NCBI GenBank assembly: GCA_004794655.1
Contig: SMMW01000559.1
Coordinates: 2,418,001 to 2,482,000, forward strand
Source: Marisa cornuarietis
Lineage: Eukaryota > Mollusca > Gastropoda > Architaenioglossa > Ampullariidae
Length of the DNA stretch: 64,000 nt
Direction of reading: 5' to 3'
The notes under the pieces were generated by a model. It did no database searches and had not been told where the DNA came from. It worked only from the letters and a program-made list of their open reading frames with translations. Shown here piece after piece: positions 33,023 through 44,514 of this stretch. How positions within the stretch are numbered: position 1 is the stretch's first letter; each line of letters starts with the position of its first letter. The translations under genes and the position numbers were made by a program.

Positions 33023-34926
33023 AAAATAAACGTTGAATCCAAAGTTTATTAATCTACTTTGCATTCATTTGCTCTAAAATATTCGACTACTGGAGCTTGT
33101 TTAACCTAGCCTTAAAAACTGTCTTTTATAAATAAGCAGATGAGTTTTTTTGGGAGGAAAGGTGGGGGTTTGTTTTCGAGTCTGAAGACGAAGGTGGCTT
33201 ATCGCAGTTAGTAACGAGAACTCCATGTTCAACGTCGCAGCGAATATCAACTGAAGAAGGAGCGCGGGATAACTCCTGGCAGTACTCCAGTGGTCTCCCT
33301 TCCTAGCATACCCCGGTAACGTAACGAGGGTAGGGTGTGGCTGTACAACAGATGTGTTCTCTCGTGGCTACACGACTCCTGCTGATATGCACAGGTGCGT
33401 TCTCACCTTTTTCTAGGAGTTATTAAGTCAGGCGAGACTAGCTACGTTCCATCTTTCTCTTCCGAGTAAACAGTCAGTCATTAATCTGGTCTTAAAAACT
33501 GTCTTTAATAAATCCGCAGAGGAGATTTGAGGAAGAGCTTTTTTGAATAAACACATATGCATGGTTCGTCTTTAACATCAGTTGTGTAGTTTACTTCTCC
33601 ATGCAAAGAAAACCTTTCGAAAACACTTTCAAATACCATTCATCATCTGAAACACAATCATAATAGGGCAACAAACTCATTCCCGCGTTATTGCTACAAA
33701 CAGCTTGTCTGTAACTCTGAGGCCTAAAGTAACGAACCTTTTGGCAGATGTCCACAACTCAGACCTTTTTTTAACCGGGGCCAGCCTCTGGTTATGGTGA
33801 ATACAAAGACGACACATACTTTGAGAAATAAGTATGAAATTTTCAAAACGCCACAATGCACGCGATAGTTTTTTTATTTGTTCTCCAGCCTTGTAAAGTG
33901 TTGTTCTAGACTATTAGTGGTTATGTGCTAAAGACGGCAAACTTCTTATAAAATATTTAGAGTTTATCTGATTGATATCATCCAGTCACAGCGTCTGGGC
34001 TTCCGGACCCAGGAGTTGACCATGACTGGAAGTGCGGCTCCTGAGGGCGGATGACCAGCAGACATTCATTGCCATTTATAAGGGACGGTGCTAAAGGTAA
34101 CAAGAAACTAGATAAATGCAGAAGGGTTGTTCATTTACACCACACCCAAAACAACACCACAGGACCGTAAAGAAAACCTGAGTCGCAAAAGATATTTTGC
34201 TTTTCACCTCAAGAAAGCTTCAGCACACCCTTTCTCGTTACTGAATCTGCCAACGAGAATTTTCCCGCTGTATACGTCAGAGTGTCAAAACCTAAAGGTT
34301 CCTCTCAAACAAGCTTGATTATCTGGAATAATTACTGCCATATCCACAGACGGACGAGGGTTTATCGTTCGAACACTAAATCAAGTGCGCCATACTTTTA
34401 GGAACAGGCGCATGTCGACGAGCCCTCGGCACAGTGAACTCCATTAAGGAGATAACTTCGCCACATGAAAATCACTCATCTTCTGGAAGGTTCGGCGCTG
34501 TTTGTTGTCGTGTTATCTGCCAGACTGTACGCACTAAATACTGTAGTTTGGGGAAAAATTGAGATGAATTACGGAAGGAAAAAAACTCGTTTTCGCATGC
34601 AGGAAGCTTTTTTTTATATCAACGGTATCATTTAATTAATGTTGTTCGTCACGCCATGTATGAGCGCGCACAAGAATGATGAAATGAGAAGCAGCTTCAA
34701 AAAAAAGAATATTACTGCTAAGTGGCGAGTGTGTGAGGGGTATCCACCCTACGGAGACACTCACAATGTAACTCATCAGCCTGAATGGTGATCAGAGAGA
34801 AGCTGAGTAGCTGATGACCTGACAACAAAACATCAACAATTACTTTTTGTCGGTCTCTGGCGAACTTCAAGGTTTACAGTAAGTTATCATCAAGTTTGAC
34901 CCGGTGTCCGGGTCTACAAAAAAAAA
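32043..34926. other. Non-coding stretch
   Basis: Contains a short GT run (32419-32435), a GA run (32461-32474), a GAT array (32978-33020) and a local duplication of about 40 bp: 33108-33146 resembles 33490-33527, with CTTAAAAACTGTCTT in both. No supported gene. Confidence 0.35.
32978..33020. repeat. (GAT)n microsatellite
   Basis: About 14 uninterrupted GAT units. Confidence 0.95.
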
Positions 34927-34943
34927 CCAAACCAAACCAAACC

Positions 34944-34988
<45 letters not shown>

Positions 34989-34996
34989 AAAACAAC
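34927..34996. repeat. (CCAAA)n then (CAA)n microsatellite
   Basis: Pentanucleotide CCAAA repeats passing into a CAA array of about 14 units. Confidence 0.93.
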
Positions 34997-35574
34997 CAGA
35001 CTAGACTACCTTATTCACAGCAATTAGTTTCCATCCTGAAATTTTATTTAATTGAAAATGCTTCTATCTTTCATACTAAAAGTTCCAAACACCGTAAGGG
35101 CAGTGAGTGAAATGATACGGGAAAAATGAGTGCGTGAAAAAATGATACATGAAAAGCGAAGAGGGATGCAAAAGGAAAACAATACATTCAGGATACGCAT
35201 TCAAAAAAAGAGAAATATTCACCAGGACATTAACTATTAAAGAGATAATGGCAAAAGAAATGCACTTTTTAAACCTGGAGTACCGAAAATCATGACTGAT
35301 GACCCATCTGTTGTCTTATTTCTTACTTTCTTAGATCCCTTTGAAAAAGCACGATCTTTGAAATGATTTTTAGATATATAAAAGTCCTAATCTAGGCAGA
35401 TAGGCATATTCGATCAGCCATTCACACAAGAGTCAAGCTCCTCACAACACTAAATTAACACTTATTAAAGATAGGTACAAGAGTTAATAGAAATACGGCC
35501 AGAAGACGGAGCGGAGAGAATAGGGGGTTACACACCGAACCAGCAGCTGAAGCTATTATATCATAGAGCACTAG
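34997..35574. other. Non-coding AT-rich stretch
   Basis: Nothing recognisable as a gene, RNA or structured repeat. Confidence 0.3.
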
Positions 35575-35715
35575 CCGACCCTGTAAGCAGATACCACGTG
35601 AAGAGAGAGAGAGAGAGAAAAAAAAAACAGCGTGCCCGAGACGACATCTGAACCCAGGACACCCGATCCTCACAGTGTTGGTGACAAGTGCTCTGCCTTT
35701 GCGCCATTGGATGTG
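35575..35715 (-). mobile_element. tRNA-derived SINE, family A, copy 2
   Basis: Minus-strand SINE sharing with the 24.6-kb copy the head (B box region ATCTGAACCCAGG on the plus strand) and CAGCGTGCCCGAGACGA. It ends at CTGCTTACAGGGT. A GA run followed by an A run sits inside the element, between head and body, where the 54.0-kb copy has none. The long minus-strand open frames at 35455-35899 run through the SINE and are not genes. Confidence 0.66.
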
Positions 35716-36626
35716 ACCCACTCTCGAAGAAGTCTCGAGGGTTGATTTGAATGACGGAGAAACAGTGTCGGAAATGAAGAGGAAGATATATCCAAAGGCT
35801 GAGTTCCCTAAAGAGAGAAGCGGAAGTGAGTGTGATATACCAGACACTTGCCATTTTGTATTTAATTCGTTCTGAGACTGAAAACCAGAAAAGCAGCATC
35901 AGTAACAGAGTGCGTGGTGTAGATGTTACACTTTGATTTTTTTTTAAATTTTACCTTACTGCCAGATTACAAGTACTAAACATTTATTGCAAGCTTATAT
36001 CTAGGCTCCTATAGATACGATTTTACAAGGCTGTCTTTATTTAAGCAGTTATTAACTTTCTACGGTGCTTTTGCAGCTTCTCTCTTAAAGAGAGTAAGAC
36101 AAATAAACAGGCACTGTTGTATTTATCACATTTTTTTTCTTTCCCCAGTCTCCTATTCCTGACCATAAAGAATTGGTTTTGAGTTGTCGGAAGCTCCGCT
36201 GAGATCAAGTGTCCATAATTCATGAAGCACGTTGGAGTGTCGCGGTAACGTGGGATGTCACGTATCGGGGGTGGGGGCGGGTGACAGGTGGCAGGAGGCC
36301 GGCCATTTCTATGCATAATTATAATCTCATCCGTCAGACAAAGCTTTCTTGCGTGCTCCGGGGGACTTCGTCGTGAGCTTCCATCACCTGCTGGTGCTTC
36401 TGCCGCTAAAGGACCTCCCAGACACCGACCTCTTGCTAGTGCACCCCAGGCTGTGACAGCCACAATGGCCGCCTCCCTTCCTCATTCTCTTTCCACACCC
36501 ATGCCTCTCTAACCGATCAGTCCAGGCGTCTGTCCCGCGACATTACACATCGTCCATCAGAAGACTGTGGATAGTAGGATGAGGACAAGGGACCCCAGAC
36601 TCGCGTGTTACACGTGAAGGAAGACA
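35716..36626. other. Non-coding stretch with a CpG-rich patch
   Basis: The interval 36230-36470 is G/C-rich and open on both strands (140 codons minus, 74 codons plus). The minus-strand frame has no recognisable domain. A CpG-rich promoter is as likely as coding sequence. Confidence 0.25.
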
Positions 36627-36930
36627 TACTGTGGAACTGTTCCGTGAGTCAATGTACTGTGGAACTGTTCCCTCAGGCACTGTACTGTGGAACTGTTCCG
36701 TTAGGCACTGGACTGTGAAACTGTTCATGCAGGCACTGTACTGTGGAACTGTTCCGTCAGGCACTGTACTGTGAAACTGTTCATGCAGGCACTGTACTGT
36801 GGAACTGTTCCGTCAGGCACTGTACTGTGGAACTGTTCCGTCAGGCACTGTACTGTGGAACTGTTCCTGCAGGCACTGTATTGTGGAACTGTTCCTGCAG
36901 GCGCTTTACTGTGGAACTGTTCCACAGGGT
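36627..36930. repeat. Minisatellite with exact 28-bp period, eleven units
   Basis: The motif GTGGAACTGTTCC (or GTGAAACTGTTCA) recurs at 36631 and then every 28 bases up to 36911, without any length change. Each unit also contains AGGCACTGTACT. Most units carry the near-palindrome GGAAC-T-GTTCC. Several frames on both strands stay open because the period is not a multiple of three. Confidence 0.95.
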
Positions 36931-37563
36931 GTTCCTGAAGGAACGCTAGGGCGGAGTCCAGCGCGGGTAGCTGCAGCCTTGCTGTTGTCTATGACAGTGC
37001 ACAGAGTGCATGATAATGATGAGACACAAGATAATCGTGTCTAATGCGCCATTTAGGTTGAGTAACACAGAGCCCGCAGGAACAGGTGGCTAAGATAAAG
37101 TAATTTTACTAGACGTATGGGTGAATATCATGGTGCCAACATTCTTTTCAACTATTGCAACTTACTTTTGTTGCTCAAAGCCATGGTGTTTATAGAAACT
37201 CTCATCAAAATGACAGAAAGAGCAATAATCAGTTGGGTGTTCTCCCCCCCCTTTCACACACACACACACACATAGGTAAGTGCGCAAAAAAACACACCCA
37301 CATGGTAACACAAGGATCTGTTAGTAATACACTCGCACCCACCCATACATCTATTCCAAGGCGAGTCTCATTACTGCTGTTAGATGAGGTTTCCTCAGTA
37401 ACCCACACTGTGATGAATCGATAGATGAAGTTTGTTTAATTACTTTCTTTTAGAACTTATAGCAGAGATACACGAGATCAAATAATGCTTGTAAAGAAAA
37501 AAATAAGGGTATCTTCTTTCAGTTTCAAGAAAAAATATGCCATGACATTAAAAAACAAGCGTG

Positions 37564-37646
<83 letters not shown>

Positions 37647-38382
37647 CTTCGTGCCCATTTACAAAAAGGGATTTACACATGTGGGAATACGGTGAATGCA
37701 TGCGAATGCACTAAACTTCGTCTGTTCATCTCCAGGAGATAGAAGAAAAGGATAAACAAAAAGAGAAGAAAAACTTGACCAAACTGTTACAAAACATTCT
37801 TATTTTAACAAGAATCTTCAGAATATAGCACCGAACTTTAGTCGCTATCGCACCATGGCTAAAATAGTCAGTGGTCGGTGAGACAAAAATAAAAGCAGAC
37901 ATGAAAAAAGAAAAGAAAGATCAGACGAAGTTTTTATCGCATGCATATAAAGGGTATTGTGCTTCTTGTATCTGCTTGTGATAAGATGTGTCATAATGAA
38001 GACATGTTTGTGCAGACTAACGTAAAACTCTATCCGAGTAAAGGGAATTATTTTGTTTCATAAACAGTGCTGAACGTGAGTTGACTGACCGTCCAGACAG
38101 CAAAGAGCTGCTCCCAAGATATCCCCACATCCTTCCATCCCCTTCCCAATCTCCGAACCCCTCCCCCAGCCAGACAAGAAACAAAACAGAACATCATTAG
38201 CTGCCTCTGTCCAGGGAAAGTAAATCTTTTGTGTCACGTTATTACCCTCGTCAAAGCTGAAGTGATGCAAGAACATCCTTCACTGACAACATTCAGTCCA
38301 CAATCGATGTCTGGGACCCTGTTTACCCCCTAAGTTCTGCAACTAGTGAGACGACACGAACCCAACATTAACACTAGCTCAC
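36931..38382. other. Non-coding stretch with CA repeat
   Basis: No supported gene. A short CA run at 37255-37273 and a long one at 37566-37645. A 72-codon minus-strand frame at 38058-38276 has natural-looking composition but no known domain. Confidence 0.35.
37566..37645. repeat. (CA)n microsatellite
   Basis: An 80-bp uninterrupted CA run. Confidence 0.95.
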
Positions 38383-39208
38383 CACTGTACTGGGTGGCAT
38401 GACACATAACTTGTCCTTTCTATACTGGGTGGTATGACACATACCTTGTCCCCTCTATACTGGGTGGCATGACACAAACGTTGTCTCCTCTACACTGGGT
38501 GGCATGGCACATACATTGTCCCCTCTATACTAAGTGGCATGACATATACCTTGTCCCCTCTACACTGGGTGGCATGACACAAGCCTTGTCTCCTCTACAC
38601 TGGGTGGTATGACACAAACCTTGTCTCCTCTATACTAAGTGGCATGACACAAACTTTCTCCTCTATACTGGGTGGCACGACACAAACCTTGTCTCCTCTA
38701 CACTGGGTGGCATGACACAAACCTTATCCCCTCTATACTGGGTGGCACGACACAAACCTTGTCTCCTCTACACTGGGTGGCATGACATAACTTTGTTCCC
38801 TCTATACTGGGTGGCACGACACAAACCTTGTCTCCTCTACACTGGGTGGAATGACACAACTTTGTTCCCTCTATACTGGGTGGCACGACACAAACCTGGT
38901 CTCCTCTATACTGGGTGTCATGACACAAACCTTGTTCCTATACTGGATGGCTTGACAAACCTTGTTCCTATACTGGATGGCATGACACAAACCTTGTTCC
39001 CTCTATACTGGATGGCATGACACAAACCTTGTTCTCTCTATACTGGGTGGCATGATGCAAACCTTGTTCCCTCTTTACTGGGTGGCATGATCCAAACCTT
39101 GTTTACACTATACTGGGTGGCATGACACAAACTTCTTCTCCTATATGCTGGGTGGCATGACACAAATTTTGTCTCCCATATACTGGGTGGCATGACACAA
39201 ACCTTGTC
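38383..39208. repeat. Minisatellite, about 35-bp unit, over 800 bp
   Basis: Some 23 copies of a unit containing CTATACTGGGTGGCATGACA and CAAACCTTGTC. Drift is moderate (TACACT/TATACT, GGTGG/GATGG) and a few units are shortened. It is the longest minisatellite in the window. Units are contiguous without spacers, so it is not a CRISPR array. Confidence 0.95.
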
Positions 39209-40580
39209 ATTGGCTTTTCATTACAACTGGAAAGGATCGACAGGAACCCATTATGTGCAGCGCAAACATCGACAATCGCGTTCCTCTAATCCAAGTGTTT
39301 ATTTACACCTCGACTCTAAATTCCGGCGGAAATCTTTCCGCTTCTCCTCCAGGATGGGGCTGACAAGATAAAGTCGCATCACTACCGGGAAAATGAGCTT
39401 ACGAAAACGTGAAAACGTTCTTGCTTTTTCTGAAAGTGGTGTTCAGGTTTTCAGATGAGCACTTTCTTACTTTTCTGGAAACCCCTAACATATGTAGTTA
39501 TGTAGTCATCTATGCATGTCTTAGGTATGTATGCGTGAATATAAATAAATTAATGAGGAAGAGAAAGAGAGAGAGAGAGAGTGAAAGAGAGAGAGAAAGA
39601 GAAAGCTAAGCGAAAGTTGAAATGTGCTAAATTACTACTGACTATATCCCGAGAACAAAAGTCAGGGTTAAGCTGTCGTGACAGGTATCCACGTGTGCTT
39701 ACAGTAAACCACTCTCAAGATGCCGGATGGAGACGATGAATGGAAAATACTTATGCAGATGTGAGGGTTCATTCTTAAGAAGGGGTGAACAGAAGCTGTC
39801 TTTGCAGTGGTTTACCCCAGGGGCTCTCATTCACTTCTTAGACTGCGATTATTGTCCGGCGAGTAAGTAGCAAGTAGCACTGTCGGTAAGTCTTGGGGTC
39901 AATGGTCACTCGTCTACTAGCTTCAGCAGTTTGAAAAAGATAGTAGATAACTACTTGTGGACAACCATGTTCACGTGGGTTTCTGTGCCTGGTGTGCGCT
40001 GTAGGTGTGCATCTCGACGATAGAATGGAGGAAGCTATTTCACCAGATTTTTAGTTTCTTTGAGCTTAAGCCAGACAGAAAAAAACAAACAAAAAAACCT
40101 GTCCCCGACTAGAGCATTCAGAATCATAAATCACAATTTGTGGCAGCTCTTAGTTGCATTCGCTCGTATGTTCTGAGGTGGGGAGAGACTTGGTCGCCTT
40201 GTTTCAGTAATTTCTCCTTCCTTCCATCATTTCTTTTCTTCTTCAGTTTCGCTTTTTTCACCCGTAATTTCTCTCCTCATTGCGTCTTTTGTACTTACTT
40301 TGAAGCCGAGGAGTCGTCAGGACTTTGTCAATAGTTTCTCTTTCTTCTTGCCAGCGTTTGGCTGAGTGAGGTGCAGTAATGTAAGAATAGCATGATAATA
40401 CGCCATTAGGTGGCCTCTTCCTTTTCCCACATTCTCTCGCTCCCTCTTCTGCATCACTTAATTTTTGTAGTTTGCACGTGTGCTGTCTGTATTTGTTTTG
40501 GTGTTGATTTGTGTTATAAAGTGCGTGGACTTCTCTGCCAAGTGGTGAAATGCGCCATACAATTCTCTCTGCTTCTTCCC
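39209..40580. other. Non-coding stretch
   Basis: Contains a GA-rich microsatellite (39557-39606). A weak inverted pair, GTAAACCACT at 39704 and its inverse at 39812, may mark a decayed small transposon. No supported gene. Confidence 0.3.
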
Positions 40581-40670
40581 GTTATTATTATCATTATTGT
40601 TGTTGTTGTTGTTATTGTTGTTGTTAAGATAACACTTTATTTATCCCAGAGGGCAACTCGTGGCAGATCC
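40581..40670 (-). mobile_element. 3' tail of a LINE-like (or LINE-mobilised SINE) retroelement
   Basis: Read on the minus strand, GAGTTGCCCTCTGGGATAAA followed by TAAAGTGTTATCTT runs directly into a degenerate AAC/AAT array. A short hairpin-like segment, then AATAAAGT, then a trinucleotide tail, is the usual 3' end of CR1/L2/Rex-type non-LTR elements. No reverse-transcriptase sequence is seen upstream, so only the 5'-truncated tail is present. Confidence 0.5.
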
Positions 40671-41369
40671 ATATGAAAGCACCAAACAATACCATTACCT
40701 ATATATATCCTCCAAACAGACTTGCGTTTCAGACAGCCACATACATTCCCACACAGTAACATTCAGCAGTTGCACGGCCGAAACAACGAAGGACAGCCTC
40801 AGTCTGTTGGTTCTGCATGTAGTTACACAGAATCGACGGCCCGTAGCAAAAACTAAGCTGCTAATGCAACCTCCAATCGTTATCTGCCAAACTTTGTGGT
40901 GAAAAGATTTCGTCCAAATCTTATCCCTGCGTATGTATTACATGCCCTCCAAATGCTTCTAAGCATTTTAATTGTTACTGCACTTCAGCCACCCAACTGT
41001 GTACCCGGCTTCAACGGTTCAGCGAATTGATCTGGATTCCAAAGACATGGTCAGCTTGTTTTTATCGTCGTTGTTGCTACTGTTGTCACCGATGTATGAC
41101 AAAATGATAAGTTGTGTCAGCCAGAGACTTACGGCTGAGTGATGCGTTTGTGCCAAGGGGCGATGGAGAAAGTGCATGTTTGCATGCGCTCTCACGTGCA
41201 TCTGCAAGTCGAGCCCACTTCACGACCTGTTGAGAAATTCGTCGTCAGCACGAGACTCAGTCCTCCAAACCACAACAGAACACATCTCCATCTAGATCTG
41301 GTTACCTCCCACAGATTTCTTCCCTTGCCTTCCCGTCTCTTCCCACCTCTCTTCCCAGAGTGGCGCCAG

Positions 41370-41474
41370 TGACGTCACTCATGGACGCCTTTACCACATC
41401 CGACAAAAAATATGGCGTCGTTCCCTGACGTTTTCTTGTGGGTGGCTTACGTCCTCAGGCCTGTGCTGACGTCA
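41370..41474. promoter_or_regulatory. CRE cluster
   Basis: Two extended CRE palindromes: AGTGACGTCACT around 41370-41377 and GCTGACGTCAGC around 41467-41474. TGACG half-sites lie at 41426, and ACGTCA at 41503. The interval is CpG-rich compared with its surroundings. Known: TGACGTCA binds CREB/ATF. Inference: a cAMP-responsive promoter or enhancer whose gene is unidentified. Confidence 0.4.
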
Positions 41475-41830
41475 GCGGTTTTCCCAGACTGAAAGACTTT
41501 AACGTCATTTACAGCAGACTCGTAACCGTCGGCGCCAGCTCTCCATGGTAACGGACAGCAGACACCAATTCGTAGCTCATTTTACAGTTTAGGTGGTCCG
41601 AAAAAAAAACTCCGAAATCTACAACGAATGGTTTTTTTGATTTCTCAAATTACTCTGTAAATTCAATTCATCAAATTACGTTGTAAATCCCACCTTGTTC
41701 AATCATTTGTCACGATTTCCTTCACTTATAATCTTTCTCGTAATTAATTAAAAAAAATCTTCAGCACATTAGAACAGCGGTTTCTTTCAACTGCACGCCG
41801 CTGAGCTTAACAGCTTAATCGTCGGCTTGG

Positions 41831-41845
41831 GTTATCCATAGCAAC
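41831..41845. promoter_or_regulatory. RFX X-box-like motif
   Basis: GTTATCCATAGCAAC: the right half-site AGCAAC fits RGYAAC and the left half has one mismatch. It lies about 350 bp from the CRE cluster. A further GGTAAC half-site follows CCAT at 41548-41557. Confidence 0.28.
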
Positions 41846-43993
41846 AGTCTACAGACCATAATTCACAGATCTTGTTGCAGCTCGGTTCGTGTCCGAAAAT
41901 GAAACAAAATTGTCGAGGGCGGGTTTCTTTGTCACGTTGCCGAGTTGCAGAATCTCTGCATAGTCATATGTCACTTTTTTCTTTCATTTGATAACTGCCA
42001 AACATTTAATTAAAAAAAAACAGAGAAAGATTTCTGCAAGAAGGTCGTCTTGAAGCTCCAAGGTCTGCTGTGGCACTTACACACCGAGAAGCCCATAAGA
42101 AGATTAGCAAGCCATTTATCACCTTCGGAAAGCTGCGTATGCGTGGGGAAAGAAAGAAAAAAATTCCAGCAGCTCTGGCAGACGGAAAGGACATAAACAC
42201 ATAATTAATGCTGGTAATAAAGAAGGACAACGGAGCCTAATTGTGCGAATCCTGCGCATTAAAGTCACGTGGCTTTTATTTTTTTTAACTTGGCAGTAAC
42301 ACTCCATTTTGATCACTAAACAGTTACAGTTCTATAAACTTGTATTAGGAAAAAAAAAGAGTAAACACAGGAAAACAGAGGAAAAAGGGGAAAATGAAAG
42401 AAGAAGAAATAGGAAGCAAATAAAAAAAAAAAATCGACGAAAATCACTTTGTAACTTGTCTTCGTGCTGCTTCGTTGAGCCACATAAGCCAGGTGTGCTT
42501 GAGATTTCTGTCAGTGATTTATGGCGAGTGTTAAAATTTTAGTCAGAGGAACATTCTGGAAGTGCCACTAGACGGAGTTGGGTCACGTGTTCGGTTTCAT
42601 CTGCTACCACGGACTCCTTTTTTCCCCAACATCTTCAGCACGCCTGCAGTGCTCAATTATTCGGAGTGCAAACCATACAATTATATTATGAATTAAAGCA
42701 GAGTTGGTTATTTTGTCTAAACTAGTTTATCGTGTGGGACCTGTTTCTTGGAGGGAGGGAGAGAAAGGGGTTGTCCTCGTGTTGTCCCCTTAACTTTGGC
42801 GCATCCTAGCTCGACTTGAAAACTTTAGCCAGTGTTACTCGTGCATATAAACCATTAAAAGCCACGGATATGTGCATGTAACTGAGCCTCATTCAGACAG
42901 CAAGAAAGCCGACTCAAGCAGCCACGCCTCTAAGAAAATTCGAGCAGATATCAGAAAACCAGACCAGACATCCAACCTTCACCCTTTGCAGAAATTCGCG
43001 ATATCGAACTTCCTCCAAGTCGGATGTGAAGCATCCGCCTGATCAACCCCCCAGTGTTCCGCCATCTCGTTACCAACGTTTTGTCTGGATTACAGTCGTC
43101 TGCTTTTCAAGACCCAGTTTCTCCCTCTGTTCTCTCTTCTACATCAGCATATCATCAAAAGTACTTTCCTTTTTACCCGCAATTCATTCTAAATCGTCCT
43201 TCATTCAGTCTTTGTATTAAGTTTCTATGGTATTTTTGTATTGTTTCTTTGATATTTTATTCGCTTTAGATGACAGTTACACGGCTCTCGAAAGCATTTG
43301 TCTTTGACAATGGGAAGCCCCGTTACAAGTATTACACTTTAGCTATCGAGAAGAAAGGCAACTATTTTGTAATGTTCACAACTTGATTCAACGAGTTCAT
43401 GTGTAGATTACAAGAAATAACATTTTTTATTGCTGGGGTTCGGAGTAATCAGTCATAAGATAATCGAGCTTACAATCAATGTTATATCCATTCTATTAAG
43501 ATTTTATGTTTGCTTATTATTGCCGTCTGTAACCGTGAGATAAACAAGTATGTTTATCCCGTTCTCTAGGTAGGAGATTCTTACTAGGGGTGGGGGTGAT
43601 GGAGGAGGACTCCAGCGCATGATGTGACATCTTTGTGGGCGTGCAAGTGGCAGAGGAAAAACAAAACTGTTATGGTCTTGGCAATTTTAAAGCAATAATA
43701 AACATTAAACTCGCCATAAACACTAAGAAAAGCAATAAGGAAGGGTATGTAAGAAGGATTTACTTTCTAGTGTTGAAAGTAAACAACCATCTCCCCTCAC
43801 GCCGAATACCCTGCGCATCTCCGCTTCGCCCAGACTGAGGTGGGTTTAATGATATTTTATCTTCTCCTACAGCCTGTCAATGCGCTCAGTTAGGTCTGGT
43901 GGACAAGTTCGGTGATATTACAGATAGTACGCGAGCAAACCATTCAGAGGTTTACCGTACAGCAAGGGGCAGTGGAGTGATATTTCAGGGCCA

Positions 43994-44259
43994 GGGGCCA
44001 GTTGCACAACACATTTCTAATTTTAAACACTTTCAGGCCTTAACTCTATTTAGATAATTAGTATAAAGTTCACACCACAATTTTAGAATTTTTCAAACTA
44101 AAACTGCTTTAAGTAAAATAAAGTTGCTTATGTCTGACTTCCCGTCCTGTCAGTACAAATTTTTGTATGTTTTTCTGCAATGCATCAAAATGGCTAAGAA
44201 GAGATTTTGCTTCTTTAGAACAGTATTAAGGTTTAGAAACGTGTTGTGCAACTGGCCCC
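43994..44259. mobile_element. MITE with 27-bp terminal inverted repeats
   Basis: Left end GGGGCCAGTTGCACAACAC plus ATTTCTAA (43994-44020). The right end (44233-44259) is its inverse with one mismatch (CACGTTTCTAA). The 266-bp interior is AT-rich with no transposase, so it is non-autonomous. No clear target duplication could be fixed beyond the ends. The superfamily is not assigned. Confidence 0.82.
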
Positions 44260-44313
44260 AGAAATTTAAAGGAAGAAAGATATGGTTGTTAAAAAATATT
44301 CTCATGCAATGAA

Positions 44314-44314
<1 letters not shown>

Positions 44315-44382
<68 letters not shown>
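44315..44382. repeat. (GT)n-(GA)n compound microsatellite
   Basis: About 48 bp of GT followed by 20 bp of GA, starting about 55 bp after the MITE. Confidence 0.95.
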
Positions 44383-44493
44383 TTTGTTTTGATGGCTGTG
44401 TCTGCTCATAGGAAAGATTTAGGAACAGCTTTCTTATAGTGGGTTTTGCGACGCCATAACAAAAATGGCTTACCTGTAGGCGGAGCTATGCAA

Positions 44494-44511
44494 AATAGTG
44501 ACGTCACTATT
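44494..44511. promoter_or_regulatory. 18-bp perfect palindrome with CRE core
   Basis: AATAGTGACGTCACTATT is a perfect palindrome centred on TGACGTCA, followed within 2 bp by a further ACGTCA. It marks the left border of the G-poor tract. Confidence 0.5.
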
Positions 44512-44514
44512 ACG

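Larger units (their letters stand above)
40671..43993. other. Non-coding stretch with promoter-like patch
   Basis: Apart from the CRE/RFX-like patch at 41.35-41.85 kb, no supported gene. A-rich runs lie around 42347-42430. Open frames are short and featureless. Confidence 0.3.

Noticed and set aside
35455..35899. 130- and 112-codon minus-strand open frames
   Set aside because: They read through the family A SINE and its GA run.
36041..36512. CpG-rich open frames on both strands as a gene
   Set aside because: G/C-rich DNA lacks stops; neither translation has a recognisable motif.
36543..37044. Several overlapping open frames with Glu-Leu-Phe or Gln-Phe-His repeats
   Set aside because: They come from the 28-bp minisatellite, which lacks stops in several frames on both strands.
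38383..39208. CRISPR-like array
   Set aside because: The 35-bp units are contiguous and imperfect, without unique spacers, and the genome is animal.
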